From Microthrixaceae bacterium (GTDB lineage Bacteria; Actinomycetota; Acidimicrobiia; Acidimicrobiales; Acidimicrobilacustridaceae): a DNA stretch of 8,413 bases. Below, piece by piece: positions 1 through 5,419 of this stretch. The translations under genes and the position numbers were made by a program. Every line of letters begins with the position of its first letter. Position 1 is the first letter of the stretch. Under the pieces are notes generated by a model. The model saw nothing but the letters and a program-made list of their open reading frames with translations. It ran no database searches and was not told the origin of the DNA. Location of the stretch: NCBI GenBank assembly GCA_947455015.1, contig CANGMY010000052.1, positions 1 to 8,413 of the forward strand, written 5' to 3'.

Positions 1-110
1 CGCCTGGCGGACAACTCGAGTTCTATGACGACATTGGTCACTTTCTGCACGTGGAACAGTCGCGTTTCATTGCCGATCTCGTACTCAAGTTTTTGGAGCC
101 TCTCCGATGA
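1..110 (+). CDS. Alpha/beta hydrolase, C-terminal end (partial)
   Basis: This is the last 35 codons of a gene that begins left of the window; the frame is set by codons from position 3 and the TGA at 108-110. The peptide contains GHFLHVEQ followed by an amphipathic helix (SRFIADLVLKFLEPLR). That is the classic end of an alpha/beta hydrolase fold protein: the catalytic triad histidine in a GH(F)LH context, then the last helix. So this copy appears to keep its catalytic His. The stop overlaps the start of the next hydrolase (ATGA at 107-110), suggesting one transcript and translational coupling. Substrate cannot be told from the fragment. The family call rests on a short piece but on its most diagnostic part. 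Confidence 0.75.
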   Translation, partial: PGGQLEFYDDIGHFLHVEQSRFIADLVLKFLEPLR

Positions 111-757
111 CGCGCCGTACCGACTACCTTCTGAACGGATCGCTTCGACTTGCGCTGCACACGTTGGCCGAAGGCGAAGGCCGTCCGCTGCTTCTGCTGC
201 ATGGTCTCGGCGAGCAATCTCCGCATTCACGTCCGGCATGGACAAACTCGTGGAATGGGCCAGTGCTCGCACTCGATTTCACGGGCCACGGTGAATCTGA
301 AGTTCCCGTGAGCGGCGGTTATACGCCTGAAGGTTTGATGTCCGACGTCGACGCAGTGTTGGCAGATCGAGGTCCGGTCACAATCGTTGGCCGTGGATTT
401 GGAGCGTGGGTCGGTCTTTTGATCGCCGGAGCGCGCACATCGCTTGTTCACGGTGTGGTGTTGTTTGACGGTTCTGGTGCGCAGGGCGGAGGTCCACAAC
501 CGCCAACGCCCTATGTGAACGTGTTGCCTGCTTCTGGCTCAGTTACTCCTGACCCGTACGCGCTTCTTGAACTCAGTCGCGATCCGCGACCTCCCGACTA
601 CGCGCTCGATTACGTCCGGTTCGTGCTTGAGGATTCGGAAATTGAAAACCCCATCGTTGTGAGCGCGCGCATCCGACCAGATTGGTTGGCAGCAGTTGCC
701 GCTGACATTGGCGTCATCGAACTTCCGTTGGAACAGGCGATTGAATCGTTCGCCTGA
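107..757 (+). CDS. Short alpha/beta hydrolase-like protein lacking catalytic residues
   Basis: The 216-residue protein has the N-terminal half of an alpha/beta hydrolase: strand plus oxyanion-hole motif LLLLHGLGEQ (28-37), ALDFTGHGES (55-64), the nucleophile-elbow region VTIVGRGFGAW (91-101), and strand VVLFDGSG (117-124). At the elbow the usual G-x-S-x-G reads GRGFG, so the nucleophile position is Gly97 (GGA at 395-397). The last histidine is at 115, so no C-terminal catalytic His exists. The protein is shorter than the usual 250-300 residues, and its tail (NPIVVSARIRPDWL...) looks like a strand that lost the GDxD and GH motifs. It may be a pseudoenzyme, a partner of the upstream hydrolase, or a decaying copy. 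The start ATG has GGAG at 95-98, eight bases upstream. It ends 10 bases before the convergent prenyl synthase stop. Confidence 0.85.
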   Translation: MTRRTDYLLNGSLRLALHTLAEGEGRPLLLLHGLGEQSPHSRPAWTNSWNGPVLALDFTGHGESEVPVSGGYTPEGLMSDVDAVLADRGPVTIVGRGFGAWVGLLIAGARTSLVHGVVLFDGSGAQGGGPQPPTPYVNVLPASGSVTPDPYALLELSRDPRPPDYALDYVRFVLEDSEIENPIVVSARIRPDWLAAVAADIGVIELPLEQAIESFA

Positions 758-767
758 AGTTTGACGT

Positions 768-1835
768 CTAAACGTCGCGTGCTCCGACGTAGACAGCAAG
801 TTGATGCAACGCCTCAAGGGCTTCATTGGTGATAGCGGCGCTATCTAGTGCAGCGATTGCTTGTCCTGTTAATTGCGTGATGCTTGCTTCAACTTCAGAC
901 AAAGCGTTGGTCTCGGTGAAGACCGTTTGAATGGCGCGGATCTCGTCAAGGGCGAGATCGATAGAACCGACTCGACCGAGAACTTCTCGCTGCGCGCCGG
1001 TTGCGCGTTCAAGTGCAATCGCCAACATCGGCGTTGGCTTTCCTTCGCGGAGGTCATCGCCGACGGGCTTTCCGGTTCGAGCGCTGTCGCCGAACGTGCC
1101 GAGGATGTCATCTCGCAGCTGGAAGGCTTCGCCTAATGGCTCGCCGTATCGAGAGAGTGGAGCCTCGAGTGCTTCGAGCCGACCGGCAAGCGCCGCGCCA
1201 ACATGCAGCGGACGCTCAATGGTGTACTTGCCTGACTTGTAGCGAACGATGCGTCGAGCCGTGGCGAGATCAACTTCACCACGCGCGGCTCCGAGTACGT
1301 CAAGGAATTGGCCGATATTCAATTCGATCTTGAGCTCATTCCAAATATCGAATGCAGCGCGTGGCGCGGTCGACATCAGTCGATCGGCGTAAACCTCGGC
1401 GAGGTCTCCAATCAGGATGGCGACGCCCTCTCCGAAACGCCGAGACTCGCCGTTCCAATTGCTGGAGTGATGGTCGGCCTCGAAATTGAGGTGCACTGTG
1501 GGCTCGCCGCGACGCGTTGAAGATCCGTCCATAACGTCGTCGTGGACGAGTGCGAACGCGTGCAGGAGTTCGAATGCAGCGCCCGCGTCGATGATTGCGG
1601 GATCGTTCGCATCGCCGCCTGCGCCGACGTAGGCCCAGTGACAGAACGCGGGACGTAGACGCTTTCCGCCGTCTACGACGAACCGGGTCAGGATTCCGAG
1701 GGGTGCCTCAAGATCTGAATCGATCGCAACCCATCGGGCGCGTTCGGATTCAAGAATCGATCGGAGGCGCGCTTCGACAGGTGCGGCGACCGCGGCAAGG
1801 GCCGCTGGTATTGCAACCGGACCGGTGGGAGTCAC
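768..1835 (-). CDS. Polyprenyl (geranylgeranyl-type) diphosphate synthase
   Basis: Trans-prenyltransferase of 355 residues that condenses isopentenyl diphosphate with allylic diphosphates to give C15-C20 or longer chains for quinones, carotenoids or lipid carriers. Visible motifs: GGKRLRP (56-62), first Asp-rich motif DDVMD (99-103) with RRG (108-110), KSGKYT (200-205), and second Asp-rich motif RDDILGTFGD (241-250) followed by DDLREGK (260-266). The second motif has Gly where many enzymes have a third Asp; as I recall this DD-x-x-G form is normal in actinobacterial IdsA-like GGPP synthases, so it is not a defect. The sequence is alpha-helical with no signal peptide, so it is cytosolic. The start is GTG at 1835-1833, overlapping the xseB TGA (GTGA), with a moderate GAGG ribosome site four bases upstream. 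It is the last gene of a minus-strand run. Product chain length cannot be told by eye. Confidence 0.93.
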   Translation of the reverse strand: MTPTGPVAIPAALAAVAAPVEARLRSILESERARWVAIDSDLEAPLGILTRFVVDGGKRLRPAFCHWAYVGAGGDANDPAIIDAGAAFELLHAFALVHDDVMDGSSTRRGEPTVHLNFEADHHSSNWNGESRRFGEGVAILIGDLAEVYADRLMSTAPRAAFDIWNELKIELNIGQFLDVLGAARGEVDLATARRIVRYKSGKYTIERPLHVGAALAGRLEALEAPLSRYGEPLGEAFQLRDDILGTFGDSARTGKPVGDDLREGKPTPMLAIALERATGAQREVLGRVGSIDLALDEIRAIQTVFTETNALSEVEASITQLTGQAIAALDSAAITNEALEALHQLAVYVGARDV

Positions 1836-2074
1836 TCGTCCTCTTCGTCGTCACTATCGAGTGCATCGAGATCAGCGACGATTCGAGTGACTTCGATCTG
1901 CGCGTTTTCCAGTCGTCCACGGCACAACTCAATGAGGTCAGCGGCGCGGCGAACCTGTTCGGCCAAGCGGTCGACGTCGACATCGTCGGCTTCGAGTTCG
2001 CTGAGGATTTCCTCGAGTTCGGTGACCGCGTCTGCGTAACCGAGGGAATCAGAGGTGCTCTTCTTGGTTGCCAT
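1832..2074 (-). CDS. xseB: Exodeoxyribonuclease VII small subunit
   Basis: Small subunit of exonuclease VII, which joins XseA to degrade single-stranded DNA into oligonucleotides. The 80-residue protein has the family length and pattern: GYADAVTELEEILSELE (11-27), then DVDRLAEQVRRAADLIELCR (32-51), two helices forming a coiled coil, and an acidic end (DSDDEEDE). I chose ATG at 2074-2072 with a GAGAG site just upstream. A TTG at 2086-2084 would add four residues (MRDT) and overlap the xseA TGA, but has no better ribosome site. The gene follows xseA after 8 bases and its stop overlaps the GTG of the prenyl synthase, so xseA-xseB-synthase are probably co-translated. In enterobacteria xseB likewise precedes the prenyl synthase gene ispA. 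Confidence 0.92.
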   Translation of the reverse strand: MATKKSTSDSLGYADAVTELEEILSELEADDVDVDRLAEQVRRAADLIELCRGRLENAQIEVTRIVADLDALDSDDEEDE

Positions 2075-2082
2075 GGTGTCTC

Positions 2083-3315
2083 TCAATCGATTTCTGTCGC
2101 TGTGCTGGTGATGGTGCCATCGGCCACGGTCGTCACAAGTGTGTCCCCGGGCGAAACTTCGGAGGCTCGTCGCACGACGGTACCGCTCGCAGTGCGGGTA
2201 ATAGACCAGCCGCGAGCCAAGGTGCGAACGGGATCGACAGCGCTGAGTCGCGCTGCGAAAAGGTCAAGGGTTTGTTTCTCGGATTTCGTTGTTGTGTCGA
2301 TCGTTCGGGTGAGCCTGGCGGTGGTTGTGCTCAGGCGGTGACGTTCGACGGTGAGGCGTGTACGAGCACCAATAGCGGCGTGTCGGGCGTACCGTGCCAA
2401 ACGGTCACGTTCGGCGTCGATTGTTGTTGTCGCAATTTCAGCTATGTCACTCCACGCAACTTCGCTTCGGTTCACAACGTCCATCGCAATGTCGATGAGT
2501 GCTTCTGCACAAGCGGTGGGAGTTTTGTTTGCTGCGTAGGCCACGACATCAGCCACGCTTGTGTCGATTTCATGGCCGATACCGGTGACGACTGGAAGCG
2601 AAGATGTAGCGATCGTCCGGGCTACGAGTTCATGGTCAAAGACTGCAAGATCGAGGCGTGATCCGCCGCCGCGAACCAATGCGATGACATCAACGTTCAT
2701 TCGTTGTGCGGTCCGAAGTGCTGCGGCAATTGTGCGTTCGGCGCCTGCGCCCTGGACCTTTGAATCGATGAAGGCGACCTGCCACGGAAGACCGCTCTCG
2801 ACAAGCGAATGCATGAAGTCGGCTTGAGCGGCGCTTTCATCGGCGGTGATCAATGCGATGTGGAGTGGCATCGCGCTCAGCGGCAGCAATCGGTTGCGGT
2901 CGATCAGATTCTCTGCACGAAGGAGGGCGAGCACGCGTTCGCGTTCTGATTCGAGCGCTTCGAGCGTGAATGCAGGATCGATGTCCTGCATCGAAAGTTG
3001 CAAGCGTCCACCAGCAAGCCACAACTCAAGCGGACCGCGAATGCGAACCTTGACGCCTTCTTCAAGGCGGACGGTTCCAGCCTCTCGCAATTTCTTGTCG
3101 ACCCGAGTGCGTGTGCGGCTCCAAAGGGCAACCGGAACTTTTGCGGTGACTGCTCCCTTGTCGTCGCGATCGACAAGATCGAAATAGAAATGTCCGCGCG
3201 AGTCTCGTGGCCCAGAAATTTCACCATCGACCCACACCGGACCGCCAAGGCGATCCTTGATGGCATCGGCGGTGGCCGTCATGAGTTCAGTCACCGTGTA
3301 GTTCGCGCCAGTCAT
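2083..3315 (-). CDS. xseA: Exodeoxyribonuclease VII large subunit
   Basis: Catalytic subunit of exonuclease VII, cutting single-stranded DNA from both ends in repair. From the ATG at 3315-3313 it has 410 residues. Order: OB-fold DNA-binding domain (about 5-113; VWVDGEISGPRDSRGHFYF, GRLQLSMQDIDP), catalytic domain (about 118-275), a long coiled-coil region (about 280-355), and the C-terminal LARGWSITR...SPGDTL segment. Residues matching those reported as essential in E. coli are present: Asp166 (SAAQADF), Arg215 in RGGGS, and His248 and Asp251 in GIGHEID. The usual TSPTGAA loop reads TADESAA and the N-terminal domain is shorter than in E. coli, so this is a divergent branch. The GTG at 3324 gives 413 residues; I prefer the ATG, preceded by GGTG at six bases. 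It lies 84 bases after mce and 8 bases before xseB. Confidence 0.93.
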   Translation of the reverse strand: MTGANYTVTELMTATADAIKDRLGGPVWVDGEISGPRDSRGHFYFDLVDRDDKGAVTAKVPVALWSRTRTRVDKKLREAGTVRLEEGVKVRIRGPLELWLAGGRLQLSMQDIDPAFTLEALESERERVLALLRAENLIDRNRLLPLSAMPLHIALITADESAAQADFMHSLVESGLPWQVAFIDSKVQGAGAERTIAAALRTAQRMNVDVIALVRGGGSRLDLAVFDHELVARTIATSSLPVVTGIGHEIDTSVADVVAYAANKTPTACAEALIDIAMDVVNRSEVAWSDIAEIATTTIDAERDRLARYARHAAIGARTRLTVERHRLSTTTARLTRTIDTTTKSEKQTLDLFAARLSAVDPVRTLARGWSITRTASGTVVRRASEVSPGDTLVTTVADGTITSTATEID

Positions 3316-3328
3316 GGCCGGCACCGTA

Positions 3329-3344
3329 GCGGGCGAAGGCCCGC
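3329..3344 (-). other. Stem-loop just upstream of xseA
   Basis: A perfect inverted repeat, GCGGGC at 3329-3334 and GCCCGC at 3339-3344 with a four-base loop, ends 13 bases before the chosen xseA ATG on the minus strand. No T-run follows in the minus direction. It could be a weak terminator or a structure affecting xseA translation; function is inferred only. Confidence 0.35.
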
Positions 3345-3365
3345 ATGGCGTCGGGCCACGGGAAC

Positions 3366-3381
3366 TTTCCGCACCCGGAAA
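3366..3381 (-). terminator. Candidate stem-loop after mce
   Basis: A perfect inverted repeat, TTTCCG at 3366-3371 and CGGAAA at 3376-3381 with a four-base loop, lies 18 bases past the mce stop. It has only six pairs and no following T-run, so if it ends transcription it does so weakly. It may instead be an mRNA processing or stability element within a longer ccr-to-prenyl-synthase transcript. Confidence 0.3.
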
Positions 3382-3399
3382 CGCAAGAACTGCCGAGCG

Positions 3400-3831
3400 T
3401 TACTCCTGAACGAGTTCGATCAGGGTGCCGAGAGCGTCCTTTGGATGGATGAACGCAACGGTCGTGCCGCGTGAACCAGGACGAGGTGCATCGTCAAGGA
3501 CGCGGAAGCCTTGAGCCTTCACTGCTTCGAGTGCTTCGCCGCAGTCAGCAACTCGGTAACCGACGTGATGAATGCCGGGACCACCGCGAGTGTTGAGCCA
3601 CTTCGCAACGGTGGAGTCGTCACGAGTTGGGGTGAGCAACTGAACGTAACTTTCGGCCACCTTCAAAAGCGCCTCTTCCACGCCATCGCTCTCAACAACT
3701 TCGCGATGGTCGACAACGGCGCCGAACGTTTCGCGGTAGTAGTCGATGGCGGCACCAAGATCGGGGACAGCGATCGCAATGTGATCAATTTCAGTAAGCA
3801 GTGGCTTTTGGTTTGCAGCAGCTTCGCTCAT
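3400..3831 (-). CDS. mce: Methylmalonyl-CoA / ethylmalonyl-CoA epimerase
   Basis: Metal-dependent epimerase of the VOC (glyoxalase-like) superfamily that interconverts the 2R and 2S forms of methylmalonyl-CoA, and also ethylmalonyl-CoA in related enzymes. With the chosen start it has 143 residues, the family's usual length. Two beta-alpha-beta-beta-beta modules are visible: TEIDHIAIAVPDLGAAIDYY near the N-terminus and GPGIHHVGYRVAD later. Likely metal ligands are His17 (DHIAI), Gln64 (YVQLL), His89 (second His of IHHVG) and Glu139 (LIELV), matching in spacing His12, Gln65, His91 and Glu141 of the Propionibacterium enzyme. The start ATG at 3831-3829 has a strong AGGAG five bases upstream. An in-frame ATG at 3879 with AAGGA would add 16 residues. 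It sits directly downstream of ccr, which supports a role with ethylmalonyl-CoA. Confidence 0.9.
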   Translation of the reverse strand: MSEAAANQKPLLTEIDHIAIAVPDLGAAIDYYRETFGAVVDHREVVESDGVEEALLKVAESYVQLLTPTRDDSTVAKWLNTRGGPGIHHVGYRVADCGEALEAVKAQGFRVLDDAPRPGSRGTTVAFIHPKDALGTLIELVQE

Positions 3832-3836
3832 TTGAA

Positions 3837-3841
3837 CTCCT
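3837..3841 (-). promoter_or_regulatory. Ribosome binding site of mce
   Basis: AGGAG on the minus strand, five bases before the ATG at 3831-3829. This site, together with family length, favours the 143-residue epimerase over the 159-residue form starting at 3879, whose site (AAGGA, eight bases spacing) is also usable. Confidence 0.6.
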
Positions 3842-3903
3842 GATTCTTCTTCGCCGGGACGGCGTGCAGTGATGGCCATTGGATTCGTCCTTCGTTGTGG
3901 GCG

Positions 3904-5244
3904 TTATGCGCCGTGACGACGGAACGCAGTGATGCGGTCTTCGCCGATCTTCGCCCGGAATTCGGGATCGTCGATACCGAGACCTTCAGAAGGCGCAAGG
4001 CACAACACGCCGATTTTGCCTTCGTGCAAGTTCTTATGAACTTGGTAGGCGGCTTCACCGGTCTGATCAAGCGGATAAACAGCGGAAAGAATCGGCTGGA
4101 TCTTTCCTTCGCAGATGAGTTGGTTTGCGGCCCACGCTTCTGCGTAATTCGCGAAATGTGAACTGATGATGTTCTTCAACTTCATCCAGAGATGACGGTT
4201 GTCGTATTCGATCATGAAGCCGCTGGTTGCTGCGCAGGTGACGATGGTGCCGCCGCGCGCGGCTACGAAGACCGAAGCACCAAAGGTTTGGCGACCGGGA
4301 TGTTCGAACACGATGTCGACATCGCGGCCGATCATTGAACGGATGTCCTTGCCCAGACGACGCCATTCAGATTCGTCTTGCGTGTGTTCGTCAGCCCAGA
4401 ACTTGTAGTTTGCGTCGCGACGGTCGATGACATGCTCAACACCGAGGTCGTTAAGCAGCGCGACTTTTTCGGGCGATGACACAACGCCGACAGGGGTACC
4501 GCCACCGTTGAGGATGTACTGCACGGCGTAACCGCCGAGGCCGCCCGATGCGCCCCACACAAGCACGGCATCGCCTTGCTTCATTTGTGCGGCGTTCTTA
4601 CTGACCAGCATTCGGTAGCTCGTTGAGTTGCACAGCGCGTTGACAGATGCTTCTTCCCACGAAAGATGCGCAGGCTTCGGCATGAGTTGGTTTGCCTTGA
4701 CGACCGAGAGTTCCGCGAGGCCGCCGTAGTTGGTTTCGAATCCCCAAATGCGCTGGTTGTCGCCAAGCATCGAATCGTTGTGGCTTGAAGGGTCTTGGTC
4801 GTCGACGTAGTTGCAGTGAACGACGACTTTGTCGCCGACCTTCCACTTGCGCACTGCGCTGCCGATTCGCAACACAACGCCGGATGCGTCGGAGCCAACG
4901 GCGTGGAACGGTTGGTCGTGGCGTGCCCCCCAGTAGCTCTCTTTGCCGAGACGCTTAAGGAAGCCGAAGGTCGAGACTGGCTCGAATATTGACGACCACA
5001 CCGTGTTGAAGTTGATCGAACTGGCCATGACCGCGATGACAACTTCATCAGGGGCGAGTTCGGGCATCGCGATTTCTTGGAGGTGAAGTGCCTGACGGGG
5101 GTCTTTGTCTGCGGACTCCATACCGTCGAACATCGTCTGCTCGGACGCAAGCACGACGGTGGCTTTGTAGGACTCGGGAAGGGGGATGGCCGCGAGTTCC
5201 TCGCCTGGGGCTCCCTGCAAAATGGCGTCGATGATCTGTTGCAT
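3904..5244 (-). CDS. ccr: Crotonyl-CoA carboxylase/reductase
   Basis: NADPH-dependent enzyme that adds CO2 to crotonyl-CoA while reducing it, giving (2S)-ethylmalonyl-CoA; the key step of the ethylmalonyl-CoA pathway and a source of extender units. The 446-residue protein belongs to the medium-chain dehydrogenase/reductase superfamily: GroES-like N-terminal half with INFNTVW (77-83), then the nucleotide fold with GASGGLGG (231-238). Residues aligned by spacing with the CO2-binding set of the Kitasatospora enzyme (Asn81, Phe170, Glu171, His365) are all present: Asn80, Phe169-Glu170 (IWGFETNYGG) and His363 (SSHFANYAEAW). This argues for true carboxylation rather than simple enoyl reduction. The ATG at 5244 has no clear ribosome site. 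The gene leads mce and is divergent from the thiolase. Confidence 0.95.
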   Translation of the reverse strand: MQQIIDAILQGAPGEELAAIPLPESYKATVVLASEQTMFDGMESADKDPRQALHLQEIAMPELAPDEVVIAVMASSINFNTVWSSIFEPVSTFGFLKRLGKESYWGARHDQPFHAVGSDASGVVLRIGSAVRKWKVGDKVVVHCNYVDDQDPSSHNDSMLGDNQRIWGFETNYGGLAELSVVKANQLMPKPAHLSWEEASVNALCNSTSYRMLVSKNAAQMKQGDAVLVWGASGGLGGYAVQYILNGGGTPVGVVSSPEKVALLNDLGVEHVIDRRDANYKFWADEHTQDESEWRRLGKDIRSMIGRDVDIVFEHPGRQTFGASVFVAARGGTIVTCAATSGFMIEYDNRHLWMKLKNIISSHFANYAEAWAANQLICEGKIQPILSAVYPLDQTGEAAYQVHKNLHEGKIGVLCLAPSEGLGIDDPEFRAKIGEDRITAFRRHGA

Positions 5245-5252
5245 GGGGCGGA

Positions 5253-5258
5253 ACGCTA
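5253..5258 (-). promoter_or_regulatory. Possible -10 element for a leaderless ccr transcript
   Basis: TAGCGT on the minus strand fits the TAnnnT form of actinobacterial -10 elements and ends eight bases before the ccr ATG, the spacing expected if transcription began at or next to the start codon. ccr has no visible Shine-Dalgarno site, which is what a leaderless message would show. No -35 is recognisable, and the same bases include the stop of a small upstream ORF, so this is only one of two readings. Confidence 0.25.
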
Positions 5259-5306
5259 CCGGTCAGGCGGCCGGCACGGCCATGTGATCGACGATCCCAA
5301 TGCCAT
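5256..5306 (-). CDS. Possible 16-residue leader ORF upstream of ccr
   Basis: On the minus strand AAGGAG (5311-5316) stands four bases before an ATG (5306-5304) that opens a 16-codon frame (MALGSSITWPCRPPDR) ending in TAG at 5258-5256, eleven bases before the ccr ATG. Its ribosome site is far better than that of ccr. The frame contains a five-pair inverted repeat (5269-5281) near its end. It could be a translated leader that couples to or regulates ccr, or chance. The peptide matches nothing I recognise. Confidence 0.25.
   Translation of the reverse strand: MALGSSITWPCRPPDR
5269..5281. repeat. Small inverted repeat in the ccr leader
   Basis: GGCCG at 5269-5273 and CGGCC at 5277-5281 form a perfect five-pair stem with a three-base loop, 24 bases upstream of the ccr ATG on the minus strand. 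It could fold in a ccr leader RNA or serve as a protein site. Confidence 0.25.
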
Positions 5307-5330
5307 GAGGCTCCTTGAGTTACCGACGGG

Positions 5331-5336
5331 TAGTAT
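5331..5336 (+). promoter_or_regulatory. Candidate -10 element for the thiolase
   Basis: TAGTAT fits TAnnnT and would place a transcript start near 5343, giving a leader of about 77 bases before the ATG at 5420. No good -35 hexamer stands 16-18 bases upstream, so support is weak. Confidence 0.25.
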
Positions 5337-5344
5337 TTCTCCAC

Positions 5345-5360
5345 GGGACATCACCGTCCC
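5345..5360. repeat. Operator-like inverted repeat
   Basis: GGGAC at 5345-5349 and GTCCC at 5356-5360 are perfect inverted arms around six bases. If transcription starts from the TAGTAT element, this lies just past the start point, a position used by repressors. Short enough to be chance in GC-rich DNA. Confidence 0.2.
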
Positions 5361-5407
5361 TCCAGTCGACCACCTGTCTGAGTTGGCGGCTAGGTACTCA
5401 TCCTCTT

Positions 5408-5412
5408 GGAGG
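5408..5412 (+). promoter_or_regulatory. Ribosome binding site of the thiolase
   Basis: A full GGAGG seven bases before the ATG at 5420. It fixes that start; the in-frame extension back to a TTG at 5315 has no family similarity and is rejected. Confidence 0.85.
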
Positions 5413-5419
5413 TTCAGAC

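Larger units (their letters stand above)
5245..5419. promoter_or_regulatory. Divergent control region between ccr and the thiolase
   Basis: This 175-base gap must carry the promoters of both ccr (minus) and the acetyl-CoA acetyltransferase (plus), as the genes diverge and nothing else precedes them. It holds a candidate TAGTAT -10 for the thiolase, a candidate TAGCGT -10 and a short ORF for ccr, and two short inverted repeats. Shared control of the two genes is inferred from the arrangement. Confidence 0.6.

Noticed and set aside
241..250. Second Asp-rich motif DDILG in the prenyl synthase as a lost catalytic residue (residue numbers)
   Set aside because: The DDxxG..GD form is, to my knowledge, usual in actinobacterial IdsA-like enzymes, and the rest of the active site is intact.
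759..776. Short inverted repeat GACGT-CTAA-ACGTC between the convergent hydrolase and prenyl synthase
   Set aside because: Only five pairs and no T-run on either side; it overlaps the synthase stop codon. Too weak to call a terminator.
1595..2341. Open frame of 248 codons on the + strand
   Set aside because: It lies across the antisense of the prenyl synthase, xseB and xseA, which have full family motifs; its peptide is Arg/Val/Ser-rich with no recognisable domain.
2068..2661. Open frame of 197 codons on the + strand antisense to xseA
   Set aside because: Cys- and Gly-rich peptide typical of antisense reading of GC-rich coding DNA; no ribosome site or family match.
5315..5419. N-terminal extension of the thiolase to a TTG at 5315
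   Set aside because: The thiolase family begins at the MAGSVILAGARTPIG segment, and GGAGG stands seven bases before that ATG; the extension crosses the likely promoter.
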